From Butyrivibrio sp. INlla16 (GTDB lineage: Bacteria; Bacillota; Clostridia; Lachnospirales; Lachnospiraceae): 64,000 nucleotides of DNA. A model generated the notes under the pieces. That model saw only the letters and a list, made by a program, of their open reading frames with translations. It was not told the origin of the DNA and did no database searches. Where the stretch lies: positions 181,430 to 245,429 of the forward strand of contig NZ_FMYB01000001.1 of assembly GCF_900104155.1 (NCBI RefSeq), in the 5' to 3' direction. A program made the position numbers and the translations under genes. Each line of letters starts with the position of its first letter. Positions within the stretch are counted from its first letter, which is position 1. Shown here in pieces: positions 8,779 through 16,265 of this stretch.

Positions 8779-9139
8779 ATCGTTTTCTCCCCGGCAATCC
8801 CAGCTGGATTCGTATCGCTTCGTTTATGTCCTTCTTCATTGCATCCTCAGGGATTGTTCCTATATACGTAAATAGTTTTGTTTTATCTATAGTAGAAATC
8901 TGCTCTGCCATAATTGAAGACTTTTCATCAAGCCCTCCCATATGGTCTATCATCACATGAGTAGGCAACCCTCTACTCTTGTGGATTTTCGTTGTTATGG
9001 GTAAAACTGTTACCGTTGGTGAATACTTGTTGCCTATATTATTCTGAACAACCAGAACCGGCCTTACCCCATGTTGCTCAGACCCTATCCCTTCTCCCAG
9101 ATCAGCAAGGTAGATGTCCCCTCTCTTAATATCATTCAA
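8765..9139 (-). CDS. PemK/MazF-family toxin without an obvious antitoxin
   Basis: This 124-residue protein has the MazF/PemK RNase fold: IKRGDIYLADLGEG-xx-GSEQHGVRPVLVVQNN at the start, then TVTVLPITTKIHKSRGLPTHV and the central AEQISTIDK. MazF toxins cut single-stranded mRNA. The first in-frame codon after AAGGAG is a TTG nine bases on; no ATG fits. No antitoxin-like gene precedes it, where a GC-rich untranslated region with a terminator is found instead. Its end overlaps xis. It may act as an element maintenance gene or couple RNA cleavage to excision. Confidence 0.8.
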   Translation of the reverse strand: MNDIKRGDIYLADLGEGIGSEQHGVRPVLVVQNNIGNKYSPTVTVLPITTKIHKSRGLPTHVMIDHMGGLDEKSSIMAEQISTIDKTKLFTYIGTIPEDAMKKDINEAIRIQLGLPGRKRYGRK

Positions 9140-9161
9140 ACTTCATCACTCCTTCCTATGT

Positions 9162-9192
9162 AAAAGAGCGCCTTCTAAAAAAGAAAGCGCTC
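9162..9192 (-). terminator. Terminator between the GC-rich region and the toxin gene
   Basis: GAGCGCCTTCT (9166-9176) pairs with AGAAAGCGCTC (9182-9192) except for one position. On the minus strand it is followed by TTTTA. A transcript coming from the GC-rich region would end here, 25 bases before the toxin start. Confidence 0.6.
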
Positions 9193-9505
9193 CTGAAATC
9201 ATCCAAAATATTCTTATCTATTTGTCCTCGACACCCCGATAGTGGGAAGTCATCAGGTGGCTGCAGCTGACAGCGCCATAGGTTTTTGCCTCCCCGCGGA
9301 TCTCGCCGGGCCGCTCCCATTACGATGAGTTGTGGCTGAGCGGAAGTATCATTATCCATGTTATTGTCATCGCCAGACCGGTGCTGCCGGTTTCCAGGGA
9401 GGCTATCTCGCGCAAGGCGTACCTTTGGGGCTAGAATAACAGGAATGTGCCTGATGAATGGGTATGTGGTTGTAGATGTAGGACAAAACGAATTTTGTCC
9501 TCTCA
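9193..9505 (-). ncRNA. Candidate structured RNA, GC-rich
   Basis: This stretch of about 310 bases is visibly richer in G and C than its surroundings and ends in a terminator on the minus strand. It begins with a 9-bp hairpin (AGGACAAAA / TTTTGTCCT around 9480-9501) and holds further short stems such as ACCGG-CAGCA-CCGGT. A minus-strand frame of 116 codons crosses it, but it has no ribosome binding site and no protein-like composition. I do not recognise an RNA family. It could also be part of a regulatory leader for the toxin-xis-int unit. Confidence 0.4.
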
Positions 9506-9530
9506 CCTATTCCCACAGAAACTAATGATT

Positions 9531-10058
9531 TTATACCCTATTTTCCAAAACTTTTTTCAAATTTTTTATTGCAGCTGATAAAGCAGTGGAGATATTCTTT
9601 TGGCTCACCCCTTCAATCCTTGCAATCTCAGCTTCACTAAAGCCATAGTAAAAATATAACTTGCAACGCTTCTTCTGCTTCTCAGGAAGCTTATCTATCG
9701 TTTCCCGAAGCACCTCATATTCCATTTTGGAGATAACCATGTCTTCTGGTTCGTCCGATGAAAATACTGAGTGCATATACTCTGTAGTTCCTTCTTCATA
9801 ACCCTGATAGTCATGGTGCCGGAGCTGCCTCATGTCATGCTTCTTTTCGTTGAGCTCATATTCACGAAAAGCCTGACCCTGTTCTACTGACATGATCACA
9901 TAGGGCTTATATGGCATCAGGGCATCTCCATACCTTTCCTCAAGAACAGACTTGTCCAGATCCGTTATCACAGCCCACTTAACTCCTCCAGTCATCCCCG
10001 GATACTCAAATCCAAGATTTACAACGCTGCATTCTTCATTAAATTTCTCGATATTCAT
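9531..10058 (-). CDS. Sigma-70 region 4 protein (Tn916 Orf7-like regulator)
   Basis: This 175-residue protein has a C-terminal region-4 helix-turn-helix: YEVLRETIDKLPEKQKKRC, then GFSEAEIARIEGVSQKNIST. There is no region 2, as in Orf7 of Tn916, which activates xis and int transcription. I start at MNIEKFNEE because GGAGG lies nine bases upstream; a longer frame has none. The leader (10145-10284) can fold into a terminator or an antiterminator. The position just upstream of the recombination genes supports a role in excision control. Confidence 0.75.
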   Translation of the reverse strand: MNIEKFNEECSVVNLGFEYPGMTGGVKWAVITDLDKSVLEERYGDALMPYKPYVIMSVEQGQAFREYELNEKKHDMRQLRHHDYQGYEEGTTEYMHSVFSSDEPEDMVISKMEYEVLRETIDKLPEKQKKRCKLYFYYGFSEAEIARIEGVSQKNISTALSAAIKNLKKVLENRV

Positions 10059-10144
10059 TTTCCGTTTCCTCCGATTTTTGAAAGTTGATAAGTTCCAAAA
10101 ATCGGGGATCACGGATATCTGCCTATAAATGCTTCCCAAACAAA

Positions 10145-10284
10145 AAGGTGCATATCTGAAACCAAATCAGAGAAAACAGAGAGAAATCTCTGATTGCATT
10201 CCAAATCTGCACCTTAAAAATGGGCAAAATATAAAAGCGTAGCAAAACAGAATACCCATAATGGATATTTCTCTCTGTTTTGCT
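10145..10284 (-). promoter_or_regulatory. Attenuator-like leader with mutually exclusive hairpins
   Basis: On the minus strand upstream of the Orf7-like gene, AAGGTGCA / TGCACCTT (10145-10152, 10208-10215) encloses AATCAGAGA / TCTCTGATT (10165-10173, 10187-10195) and is followed by TTTTTG, a terminator shape. A 15-bp perfect match between 10173-10187 and 10267-10281 would break it. The upstream strand of that helix can also pair locally (10241-10251 with 10274-10284). Between 10285 and 10432 I see nothing further. Confidence 0.6.
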
Positions 10285-10432
10285 CCGCCTTTCAACGATT
10301 CTGTGCCGTTCCTAGCCGCTTAAGCAAACTCTTGCTACCTGCTGCGAACTTTTCGGTTCTATGCCTGATCCAACGCCTGATACAGGTAGCTCAGTCCGTA
10401 TTCACTTAAGTATGCCTTTTGGTCATCTGTGC

Positions 10433-10618
10433 CTATACAGTACACCTGCGGTTTCGAAAAAGTCTGAATCCTTTTTCGTCATTGATTGCAATCAGATAGT
10501 TATGACATCTGTTGCATTCACTCTCAGCTTCCCCATGTCCGAGCGTGACAAAATACCTGCCACAAAATGGGCAATACACCTTAGTTTTTTGCTTTCTTGC
10601 GATAATTATTGTTCCCAC
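10433..10618 (-). CDS. Small Com-like zinc-ribbon protein
   Basis: This 61-residue basic protein contains CPFCGRYF and CNRCHNYL, two CxxC knuckles 18 residues apart that should bind one zinc ion. The size and layout resemble the Mu Com translational activator and other small mobile-element zinc ribbons. It starts with GTG, eight bases after AGGAGG. It lies between the Orf7-like leader and the divergent XRE gene. Function is unknown. Confidence 0.6.
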   Translation of the reverse strand: MGTIIIARKQKTKVYCPFCGRYFVTLGHGEAESECNRCHNYLIAINDEKGFRLFRNRRCTV

Positions 10619-10794
10619 CGTTGGTTCCTCCTCAAAAAATTTTTTAGTCTTATATAAGCGCCGTCAATCCGCTTATTTAGGAGCATACATACACCATTGG
10701 TTGTATATATGCCACCTTAATCAATTACTGCGTCCTTTCTATGCAATTTAATGATTCCATGATTGTTTTTAGAATAATCATGAGGTATTCGCAT

Positions 10795-11193
10795 ATGAAA
10801 AATGTTAAAAACAAGCGTAATAGCGCATCAAACAAAGCTCTTGCTCTACGCTTTGCTAAAGTGATGAAAATGTACAGAACTGAGCAGAACATGACACAAG
10901 AAGAACTATCTGAAAAATCAGGGATTGATGTATCCACGATCAAAAGGCTTGAAAATCCTGATCTTCTTTCAAATCCAGAGCTTTTCACGATGGGACCTAT
11001 TATAGAAGCTTTGAATATAGACCCTAATGATATATTTTGCCCTGGGAAAATCACTAAAAAGCCCGACTTACACAGACTGATTCATTATCTTTTAAACCAT
11101 TTGTCCAATGCTGAAGCAAAGCTTGTGGAACCAAGCTTTATCTCCATAGTAGAAATGGTTCAGTCAAAGAAGATGAAAGCAATAAAGGAATAA
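10795..11193 (+). CDS. XRE-family helix-turn-helix regulator of element 1
   Basis: This 132-residue protein is one of the few plus-strand genes. The N-terminal domain holds LRFAKVMKMYRTEQNMTQEE, then LSEKSGIDVSTIKRLEN, a Cro/CI-type DNA-binding fold; the C-terminal 60 residues are charged and helical. I start at MKNVKNKRN because GAGG lies nine bases upstream. It is divergent from the zinc-ribbon and Orf7-like genes, the position of the Orf9 repressor in Tn916, so it may keep the left-end genes silent. Confidence 0.8.
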   Translation: MKNVKNKRNSASNKALALRFAKVMKMYRTEQNMTQEELSEKSGIDVSTIKRLENPDLLSNPELFTMGPIIEALNIDPNDIFCPGKITKKPDLHRLIHYLLNHLSNAEAKLVEPSFISIVEMVQSKKMKAIKE

Positions 11194-11196
11194 AAA

Positions 11197-11232
11197 AGAG
11201 TCTGCTTCTCCAATTAAGGAAAAGCAGACTCT
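11197..11232. terminator. Bidirectional terminator between convergent genes
   Basis: AGAGTCTGCTT (11197-11207) pairs with AAGCAGACTCT (11222-11232). A run of A residues precedes it on the plus strand. It separates the XRE gene from the convergent Cys-rich KTR gene. Confidence 0.75.
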
Positions 11233-11245
11233 CCACATGCATATT

Positions 11246-11434
11246 TCATGTGCCCGGCTCCAAGCTTTTTTCTATCCTAAAATGTATGACATTGATCAGG
11301 GTTGTCCGTTTGCACTTTTGACAATGCAGCGGAAACTTTATCAGAACAGTGTCTTCTTGAACTTTTATTCTTGTTTTTTTGTCACATTCTGGGCATCTGA
11401 CCCAGCGTGTCTTCTTTTCTTCGCCCATAAACAT
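11246..11434 (-). CDS. Cysteine-rich KTR protein
   Basis: This 62-residue protein begins MFMGEEKKTRWVRCPECDKK and carries CPEC and CQKC knuckles 22 residues apart. The KTRWVRCPEC-KTRIKV motif defines the Cys_rich_KTR family, small zinc-binding proteins common in clostridial conjugative elements; function is unknown. A LytTR-type operator lies about 75 bp upstream (11510-11541), so it may be the last unit of that regulon. Its 3' end faces the XRE gene across a shared terminator. Confidence 0.85.
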   Translation of the reverse strand: MFMGEEKKTRWVRCPECDKKTRIKVQEDTVLIKFPLHCQKCKRTTLINVIHFRIEKSLEPGT

Positions 11435-11509
11435 TACTCATATTAGATGCGGAAAAGAACGCAACAGATATGTTCTACCACATCATTTTTCAATAATCAA
11501 TACAGTCTG

Positions 11510-11541
11510 CATGAATAGACGTTATTTTGACATAAATAGTC
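11510..11541 (-). promoter_or_regulatory. LytTR-type operator 1
   Basis: CATGAATAGAC (11510-11520) and CATAAATAGTC (11531-11541) are direct repeats with a 21-bp period. On the minus strand a TAGAAC hexamer follows about 32 nt downstream, before the KTR gene. Confidence 0.7.
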
Positions 11542-11599
11542 ACCAAGATATATTTAATCTATGTTTTCATCAAATCTGAACTCTGAAACGAGACAAAAA

Positions 11600-12310
11600 T
11601 CAGTCAAATCCTCCCAGTTCTATATATGTTCTCAAAATACCATTAAAAAGCTCTTTTGTGTGGTCGTCCACAATACAATATCTGTCGTTTGATACATCAT
11701 TTAGGACTCCATCCGTAGAATTATAATATATTTTTGTATCTTCTATCAGGATAATGCAGTCGCTAAGGCCATCCGTTGTACCTTCTTCATTCCAGGAGGC
11801 CTTGATAATTTCTTCTTGAATACCTGCTGCGTCATCATCACTAAGTTCAAAAAGCTCATCCGGCGTATAAAATGCTGATACAGCCACTTTTGAGGAATTA
11901 TTTTCAATACCCTCCTGCCCGGAAGTATACAGCGAACGATCGGAACCCATGCTTTGATCCAATTTAGCCCCAGATACATCTACGTCCCAATCATCCACGC
12001 TACGCTCTCTGCAAAGCATTGAACTATCCATTTCACCGGAATCATAATATTCAATTATCCACTCATCCTGATTGTGGTCTTTATACTCATAGATCTGATC
12101 TTTGACATCCCCATCAACTATTCCGATCTGTATTCCTCTGTCAGTATTGTCAACTGCTGCTAGGGGAATAAAAACTTTGTCCCCTGTAATAACGACCCTT
12201 AAGCCATCCTCATCCCTGGATGTGTAATTCGCATAACTAATATCCTTGTGTGAGCATGCAGTAATACTCATAACTGCCACTGCCAAAACAACCAAAAGCC
12301 CTCTTTTCAT
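11600..12310 (-). CDS. Predicted lipoprotein of unknown function
   Basis: This 236-residue protein has a lipoprotein signal: MKRGLLVVLAVAVMSITACS, with ITAC as lipobox and Cys19 as the lipidated residue. The rest is an acidic, soluble, beta-rich domain with no motif I know; it should sit on the outer face of the membrane. It lies 12 bp after the 12323-13111 gene and is probably in the same unit as that gene. With the LytTR cargo it may be the surface anchor of the system; that is inference. Confidence 0.65.
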   Translation of the reverse strand: MKRGLLVVLAVAVMSITACSHKDISYANYTSRDEDGLRVVITGDKVFIPLAAVDNTDRGIQIGIVDGDVKDQIYEYKDHNQDEWIIEYYDSGEMDSSMLCRERSVDDWDVDVSGAKLDQSMGSDRSLYTSGQEGIENNSSKVAVSAFYTPDELFELSDDDAAGIQEEIIKASWNEEGTTDGLSDCIILIEDTKIYYNSTDGVLNDVSNDRYCIVDDHTKELFNGILRTYIELGGFD

Positions 12311-12322
12311 ATCATTATTCCC

Positions 12323-13111
12323 CTATAGCTTGCGATACAAGCCAGATGCAAGTATACCCATAGCATCCAGATACATATATTCAATTTCATTTTGCCGGTT
12401 CATGCCATTATTTGAGTTCTTTTCTATGTTTTCTTCTGGTATTTTTTTGAAAGAATTTAATTTGTATTTTATAGGATCACTGTTGCTTGTTTGCTCATTA
12501 GAATTACTGTTCCCGCAGCAGTCAACACCACCACTGATAACAACATTTTTATCGACGTTCCCGTTTTCATCCAATGTTATACAATAGCTTTTGGTCATCT
12601 GGTAAATATCTGCATCAAAGCCATTTTGAGCTGCAATGACATTATCAGCAAGGTCATAGTTTTCTTTCCACTTGGCTATTTTCTTATATATCGCATCATC
12701 ATACGATGGATCCTTTTGCATCTTTTCTTTAAGGCTCTCCGGAATTATCACCACCATTTCCCCCAAGCCTATTTTCTTTAATCTGTCTTGTATTTCTGCT
12801 TGAGATAGACCAGAAGCTGAGCCATGCCACCCATTTAGTTTATCAGCAGTGGTATTTTTATCAAAGTATTCCCAAAAAGGAAAATCATCTTTTTCCCAAT
12901 TGGTCCTTGTCACTTTGCATTCTTTGCATTCTCCCACCTTAAAGGAAACCTTGACATTTCCTGTTTCTTTGCATTGCAAAGGACAATAACTACCAAGCTG
13001 CTCAGCCAGCATAGTGGCAAAAGCTCCAAATTCTGTCTTCTTCAACCCACCACTATCAGGAGCCTCTATATTGCTTATTGTATTGTAAGCTTTAATCTGC
13101 TCAACAACCAT
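12323..13111 (-). CDS. Cargo protein of unknown function (Cys-rich, no signal peptide)
   Basis: This 262-residue protein has no signal peptide or membrane helix. The segment SYCPLQCKETGNVKVSFKVG is followed by ECKECKV, giving Cys pairs that may bind metal, and GGVDCCGNS adds another pair. GLSQAEIQDRLKKIGLGEMV in the middle, then VVIIPESLKEKMQKDPSYDDA, resembles the segment around ITPNILKQMANDPEKAAYYEKK of the neighbour at 13348-14061, so the two may share the DUF6033-type core. It is transcribed with the neighbouring cargo genes. Confidence 0.55.
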   Translation of the reverse strand: MVVEQIKAYNTISNIEAPDSGGLKKTEFGAFATMLAEQLGSYCPLQCKETGNVKVSFKVGECKECKVTRTNWEKDDFPFWEYFDKNTTADKLNGWHGSASGLSQAEIQDRLKKIGLGEMVVIIPESLKEKMQKDPSYDDAIYKKIAKWKENYDLADNVIAAQNGFDADIYQMTKSYCITLDENGNVDKNVVISGGVDCCGNSNSNEQTSNSDPIKYKLNSFKKIPEENIEKNSNNGMNRQNEIEYMYLDAMGILASGLYRKL

Positions 13112-13151
13112 ACTTATCAGCCTTCTGAGAAAACGACACTCATATCCTATT

Positions 13152-13313
13152 TTACATAGGTGATATCATCAGCAAATAGAATAAAGCAATGATCCTCATG
13201 AGCATTATGCCCAAGAACAACATAGCTAACAATTTCTTTTTCTTGATAAATGCAGGTACAGTCAATGCTAGCAGTAAAATGTATGCCAGCAGCAGTTTTG
13301 CCGTAAATCCCAT
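13152..13313 (-). CDS. Small two-helix membrane protein
   Basis: This 53-codon frame lies in the gap between two cargo genes. It encodes MGFTAKLLLAYILLLALTVP, then a short KKKK turn, then a second hydrophobic helix ending YLLMISPM. The AGGGGG before the ATG is only one base away, so the start is doubtful; a TTG 12 bases upstream is in frame. The clear helix-Lys turn-helix pattern supports a real gene. It could be a small membrane component or a pheromone-like peptide precursor; I cannot decide. Confidence 0.45.
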   Translation of the reverse strand: MGFTAKLLLAYILLLALTVPAFIKKKKLLAMLFLGIMLMRIIALFYLLMISPM

Positions 13314-13347
13314 GCCCCCTAACAACTTGTTTTTTCTCTATGTAATG

Positions 13348-14061
13348 CTACAGCGACGTTACAATTGGTCCCATTCTCAATGTATATGCTGATAGCAGTC
13401 CTTCTTGTGAATCCGAATATGCCATCATCCTACTGTTATATACTTGATCATAAAGAACTGATTCTATCGACCGGTTATGATACATTTCCTCTTGTACACG
13501 ATGCCTCTCTTCAGCAACTTCCTTTGCTCTTTCCTGTGCCTCACGTGCTTGTTTCGCTTTTTTCTCTTTCTTGGCTTTTTGTTCCGCTTCGAATTTAGCA
13601 ACCTTTTCCGGTGATTCTTCACCACTCAGATAATGAGTTACGGTTCCATCTTCATGTATTACCAAGCCTTCAGATGTTTTCCTATGCCCAATCATTGCCA
13701 TAAATGCATCTGTCTGAGGTACCCCATAGTTAAAATAATCCGATATTTTCTTTTCATAGTAAGCTGCTTTTTCAGGATCATTAGCCATCTGCTTCAAAAT
13801 ATTAGGTGCTATGGCAACATTGCCGGAGCCTGCTGTTCCGCCGGCAAATCTATCCATGCTATTCTGATCTTTTCCAACGCTCGTCACAGTAATTGGGACT
13901 CCGTATTTGTCCTGTAAGTAGTTCTTATAGGCATCAACTTTATTCTCCGCAGTAGCCTCCTGCATGGAGCTTGTGAAATCTGGTGAGGATACCTTATTTG
14001 ACCTTGTCAGATTCGCATACTGATATGCATTTGCAACGCTTCCGATACCGCCAATATTCAT
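13348..14061 (-). CDS. DUF6033-like cargo protein
   Basis: This 237-residue protein starts MNIGGIGSVANAYQYANL and has no signal peptide. I chose this ATG because GGAGG lies six bases upstream. The middle contains YLQDKYGVPITVTSV and IAPNILKQMANDPEKAAYYEKK, which align by eye with the DUF6033-like protein at 22966-23757. A Lys/Glu-rich coiled coil of about 45 residues (EAEQKAKKEKKAKQAREAQE and onward) follows, then a short C-terminal domain. LytTR operator 2 and a leader hairpin lie upstream. Function unknown. Confidence 0.65.
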   Translation of the reverse strand: MNIGGIGSVANAYQYANLTRSNKVSSPDFTSSMQEATAENKVDAYKNYLQDKYGVPITVTSVGKDQNSMDRFAGGTAGSGNVAIAPNILKQMANDPEKAAYYEKKISDYFNYGVPQTDAFMAMIGHRKTSEGLVIHEDGTVTHYLSGEESPEKVAKFEAEQKAKKEKKAKQAREAQERAKEVAEERHRVQEEMYHNRSIESVLYDQVYNSRMMAYSDSQEGLLSAYTLRMGPIVTSL

Positions 14062-14085
14062 AGCGAACCTCCGAATAATAAAATA

Positions 14086-14129
14086 GCAGGGACTCCATAT
14101 GACAAACATCATCTTCCATGAATCCCTGC
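14086..14129 (-). terminator. Terminator-like hairpin in the leader of the 13348-14061 gene
   Basis: GCAGGGA (14086-14092) and TCCCTGC (14123-14129) flank a 30-nt loop. On the minus strand it is followed by TATTTTATT. It lies between operator 2 and the start codon. Confidence 0.5.
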
Positions 14130-14238
14130 ACAGTTTAATGAATCCTATTCTTATGTCATGGGCTAAAACAGAACCCACATGTGCGTTTTCCCTCATAATT
14201 ATTGTCAGCTAACAGCCTTCATAAGGCAACAGCAACTG

Positions 14239-14270
14239 CATGAATAGACGTTATTTTGACATGAATGGAC
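14239..14270 (-). promoter_or_regulatory. LytTR-type operator 2
   Basis: CATGAATAGAC (14239-14249) and CATGAATGGAC (14260-14270) have a 21-bp period. GACAAT, a possible -10, lies 32 nt downstream on the minus strand (14201-14206); no -35 is seen. Confidence 0.75.
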
Positions 14271-14281
14271 AAAGCTTGCCT

Positions 14282-15319
14282 TTATAGCATTACCATTCCA
14301 AAATAATCCATTATCCAATTCCTGTCCGCAGTATTCTTTATTGGAATATTGTTGGCTTCCAGGTATTGGTGTATTCTTCCTTTACCTTCACGCAGATCAT
14401 TATTATAGAGGCTGTTTTTCTGGAGTTCCATGACGAGACTTGACCGATTATTTCCTGTATTTTTGCGTATATTTTCATTCACATACTTGGTAATTGCTGC
14501 TTTTACTGTGTCAAGGTCATTCTTTTCTCTCAGTTCAACCCTTGCTTCACAGAAAAGGAAGGATCCCGAAGGGACAAAGCTGTTATCTATTACACCGGAA
14601 TCATCCAGACCGCGGTATGTGTTTATGGTTTTCTGATTCCAGACTCCATTATAGGTAATGCCACCGTCAATGAAGGTTTTACTATTATCCACTGCATCAT
14701 AATCAGGTCTCGATGCACCATAACTGTCTGCCAGTTCATTAAGAGTATCCTTGAATACAGTTTGCATCTCTTTGTAAGCGTAGTAATAGTCGGCATTATA
14801 ATACATCGTCCCCTTAAGATTACCATAGTAATCGCCTACATCCGACCTTAGACCAGTTTCTGTAAATAATTTCTCTGCTTCCCGGGCGTTTTTCTCGGCT
14901 GCATTTTGTGCATTGGCCCTTGACATATGTTCATATACAGTTGACAATGCCTTTGTAATGCCAGTCTTCGTTGCAGTGCTGAAGCTGCATGTTTTCTTTA
15001 TATAAGCAGTGACATCTTCTATCGTCTTTTCCCCAGCATAGAATCCTTCCATAACGTCATAAGACTCATGAAAAAGTTTATTCCAACTAAGGAGCGGTGC
15101 GTCTGCCGCTTTGTTTTTTAGATCATTGTAGTTCTCGCACGGAATTGGAGCTGTAGATATTGCCGGACCTTCATATCTGTCTAACGCAGATTCTGTACCA
15201 TCAGCATTTATCTTTATCAGATTATCATTGTCACCTTTTCGAAGGGAGATCGTTTCACGGCTATTCCTCTGATAATAGCTAAGTTCATATGTATCTGTCA
15301 GACCTGTATGTTGTATCAT
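14282..15319 (-). CDS. Cargo protein of unknown function
   Basis: This 345-residue soluble protein has no signal peptide. I start at MIQHTGLTDTYELSYYQRN because AAGGAG lies six bases upstream; a longer frame begins with TTG and no binding site. The middle is mainly helical (ALSTVYEHMSRANAQNAAEK and onward), and the C-terminus ends with IHQYLEANNIPIKNTADRNW, which looks like a small helical domain. No family is recognised. It is the last of four genes that follow LytTR operator 3, 47 bp behind the 15367-16200 gene. Confidence 0.55.
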   Translation of the reverse strand: MIQHTGLTDTYELSYYQRNSRETISLRKGDNDNLIKINADGTESALDRYEGPAISTAPIPCENYNDLKNKAADAPLLSWNKLFHESYDVMEGFYAGEKTIEDVTAYIKKTCSFSTATKTGITKALSTVYEHMSRANAQNAAEKNAREAEKLFTETGLRSDVGDYYGNLKGTMYYNADYYYAYKEMQTVFKDTLNELADSYGASRPDYDAVDNSKTFIDGGITYNGVWNQKTINTYRGLDDSGVIDNSFVPSGSFLFCEARVELREKNDLDTVKAAITKYVNENIRKNTGNNRSSLVMELQKNSLYNNDLREGKGRIHQYLEANNIPIKNTADRNWIMDYFGMVML

Positions 15320-15366
15320 GGTTTGCTCCTTGCTTGTATGGACTATAATGTTTTTCAATTATTGCT

Positions 15367-16200
15367 TTAAACATCTGATTTCATCTGTGGAAACTGGATA
15401 TCAAAAATATCTTCTCCATATGGTATATCAAGCTTCCGATCCTCATTTAAAGTATATTCCTTGCCACCAATTTTAAAGACAGATCCCACTTCATATTTAT
15501 TAAACAAGGCGCTGCCCCTGTTGGTATACATGTCATATACCGCATCATACTCAAACTTTCTTACAGCTACGCCCGCATTTCCATTGGAATAAAAGTAATC
15601 CTGCTTCCTTGAACCACTTTCCACAGAAAAGAATCCCTCTTTGATTCCGGCATCATTTAGAAACTGTTTCTGTTCAGTAGCACTATAGTATAAACCTAAA
15701 TATGTTCCATCCTGCGAGAGCATGTTCCAAAACTTCGTTATTTCATAGCTTTTACTGTTTTGCCGTCCGGATATCAGATCCGAATAGGGTTGCGTAAGCC
15801 TGTCATGGTCACATGAAAAGGTATGCAGGCAGCCATCTTTATCTGTATATTTGTAATATTTTTCATTATCAAAGTGGACAACATTATCTTTGGCCTGTAT
15901 CGTAGAGCACCAGGCTTCATCAACTGTCGGAAGACTTTTCTTTGAGTATTCTTTTCCGTTTACCTTGATGGAGTTTACTGTTTCGCCATGGTCCTTATGA
16001 ATGTTTGTATAACCAAAGTTTATTGCATCCATCACAGATTTTGATATGCCGATTGTTCTACTATTATTCTTTGAATAAGTAATAGTAGGCGATATTATTC
16101 CGTGCACATATTCATCACGGCGTCCTCTATTCCCAATTTTATTGGATTTATATTCTCCTGCTCCTCTTCCGCCAGTCAAGAGAAGCTGGGCTATATTCAT
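15367..16200 (-). CDS. Cargo protein of unknown function
   Basis: This 277-residue protein starts MNIAQLLLTGGRGAGEYKSN, with AAAGG upstream. It has no signal peptide. The segment TISIGISKSVMDAINFGYTN, near the N-terminus, recalls the LSANTIKAMNNAYNATNN of the FliD-like protein at 27108-27866. The rest is Tyr- and Asp-rich with beta character (FSVESGSRKQDYFYSNGNAG). It follows the 708-residue gene by 65 bp in the operator-3 unit. Confidence 0.5.
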   Translation of the reverse strand: MNIAQLLLTGGRGAGEYKSNKIGNRGRRDEYVHGIISPTITYSKNNSRTIGISKSVMDAINFGYTNIHKDHGETVNSIKVNGKEYSKKSLPTVDEAWCSTIQAKDNVVHFDNEKYYKYTDKDGCLHTFSCDHDRLTQPYSDLISGRQNSKSYEITKFWNMLSQDGTYLGLYYSATEQKQFLNDAGIKEGFFSVESGSRKQDYFYSNGNAGVAVRKFEYDAVYDMYTNRGSALFNKYEVGSVFKIGGKEYTLNEDRKLDIPYGEDIFDIQFPQMKSDV

Positions 16201-16265
16201 ATTTGACTGCCTTTGCACTCTCACTAATACCGCCTCCTATTCTTGAGGTACATGAAAATTGCGTG

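Noticed and set aside
9156..9506. 116-codon minus-strand frame across the GC-rich region
   Set aside because: It starts with GTG, has no ribosome binding site, low-complexity Arg/Gln-rich translation and runs into a terminator. A structured RNA explains it better.
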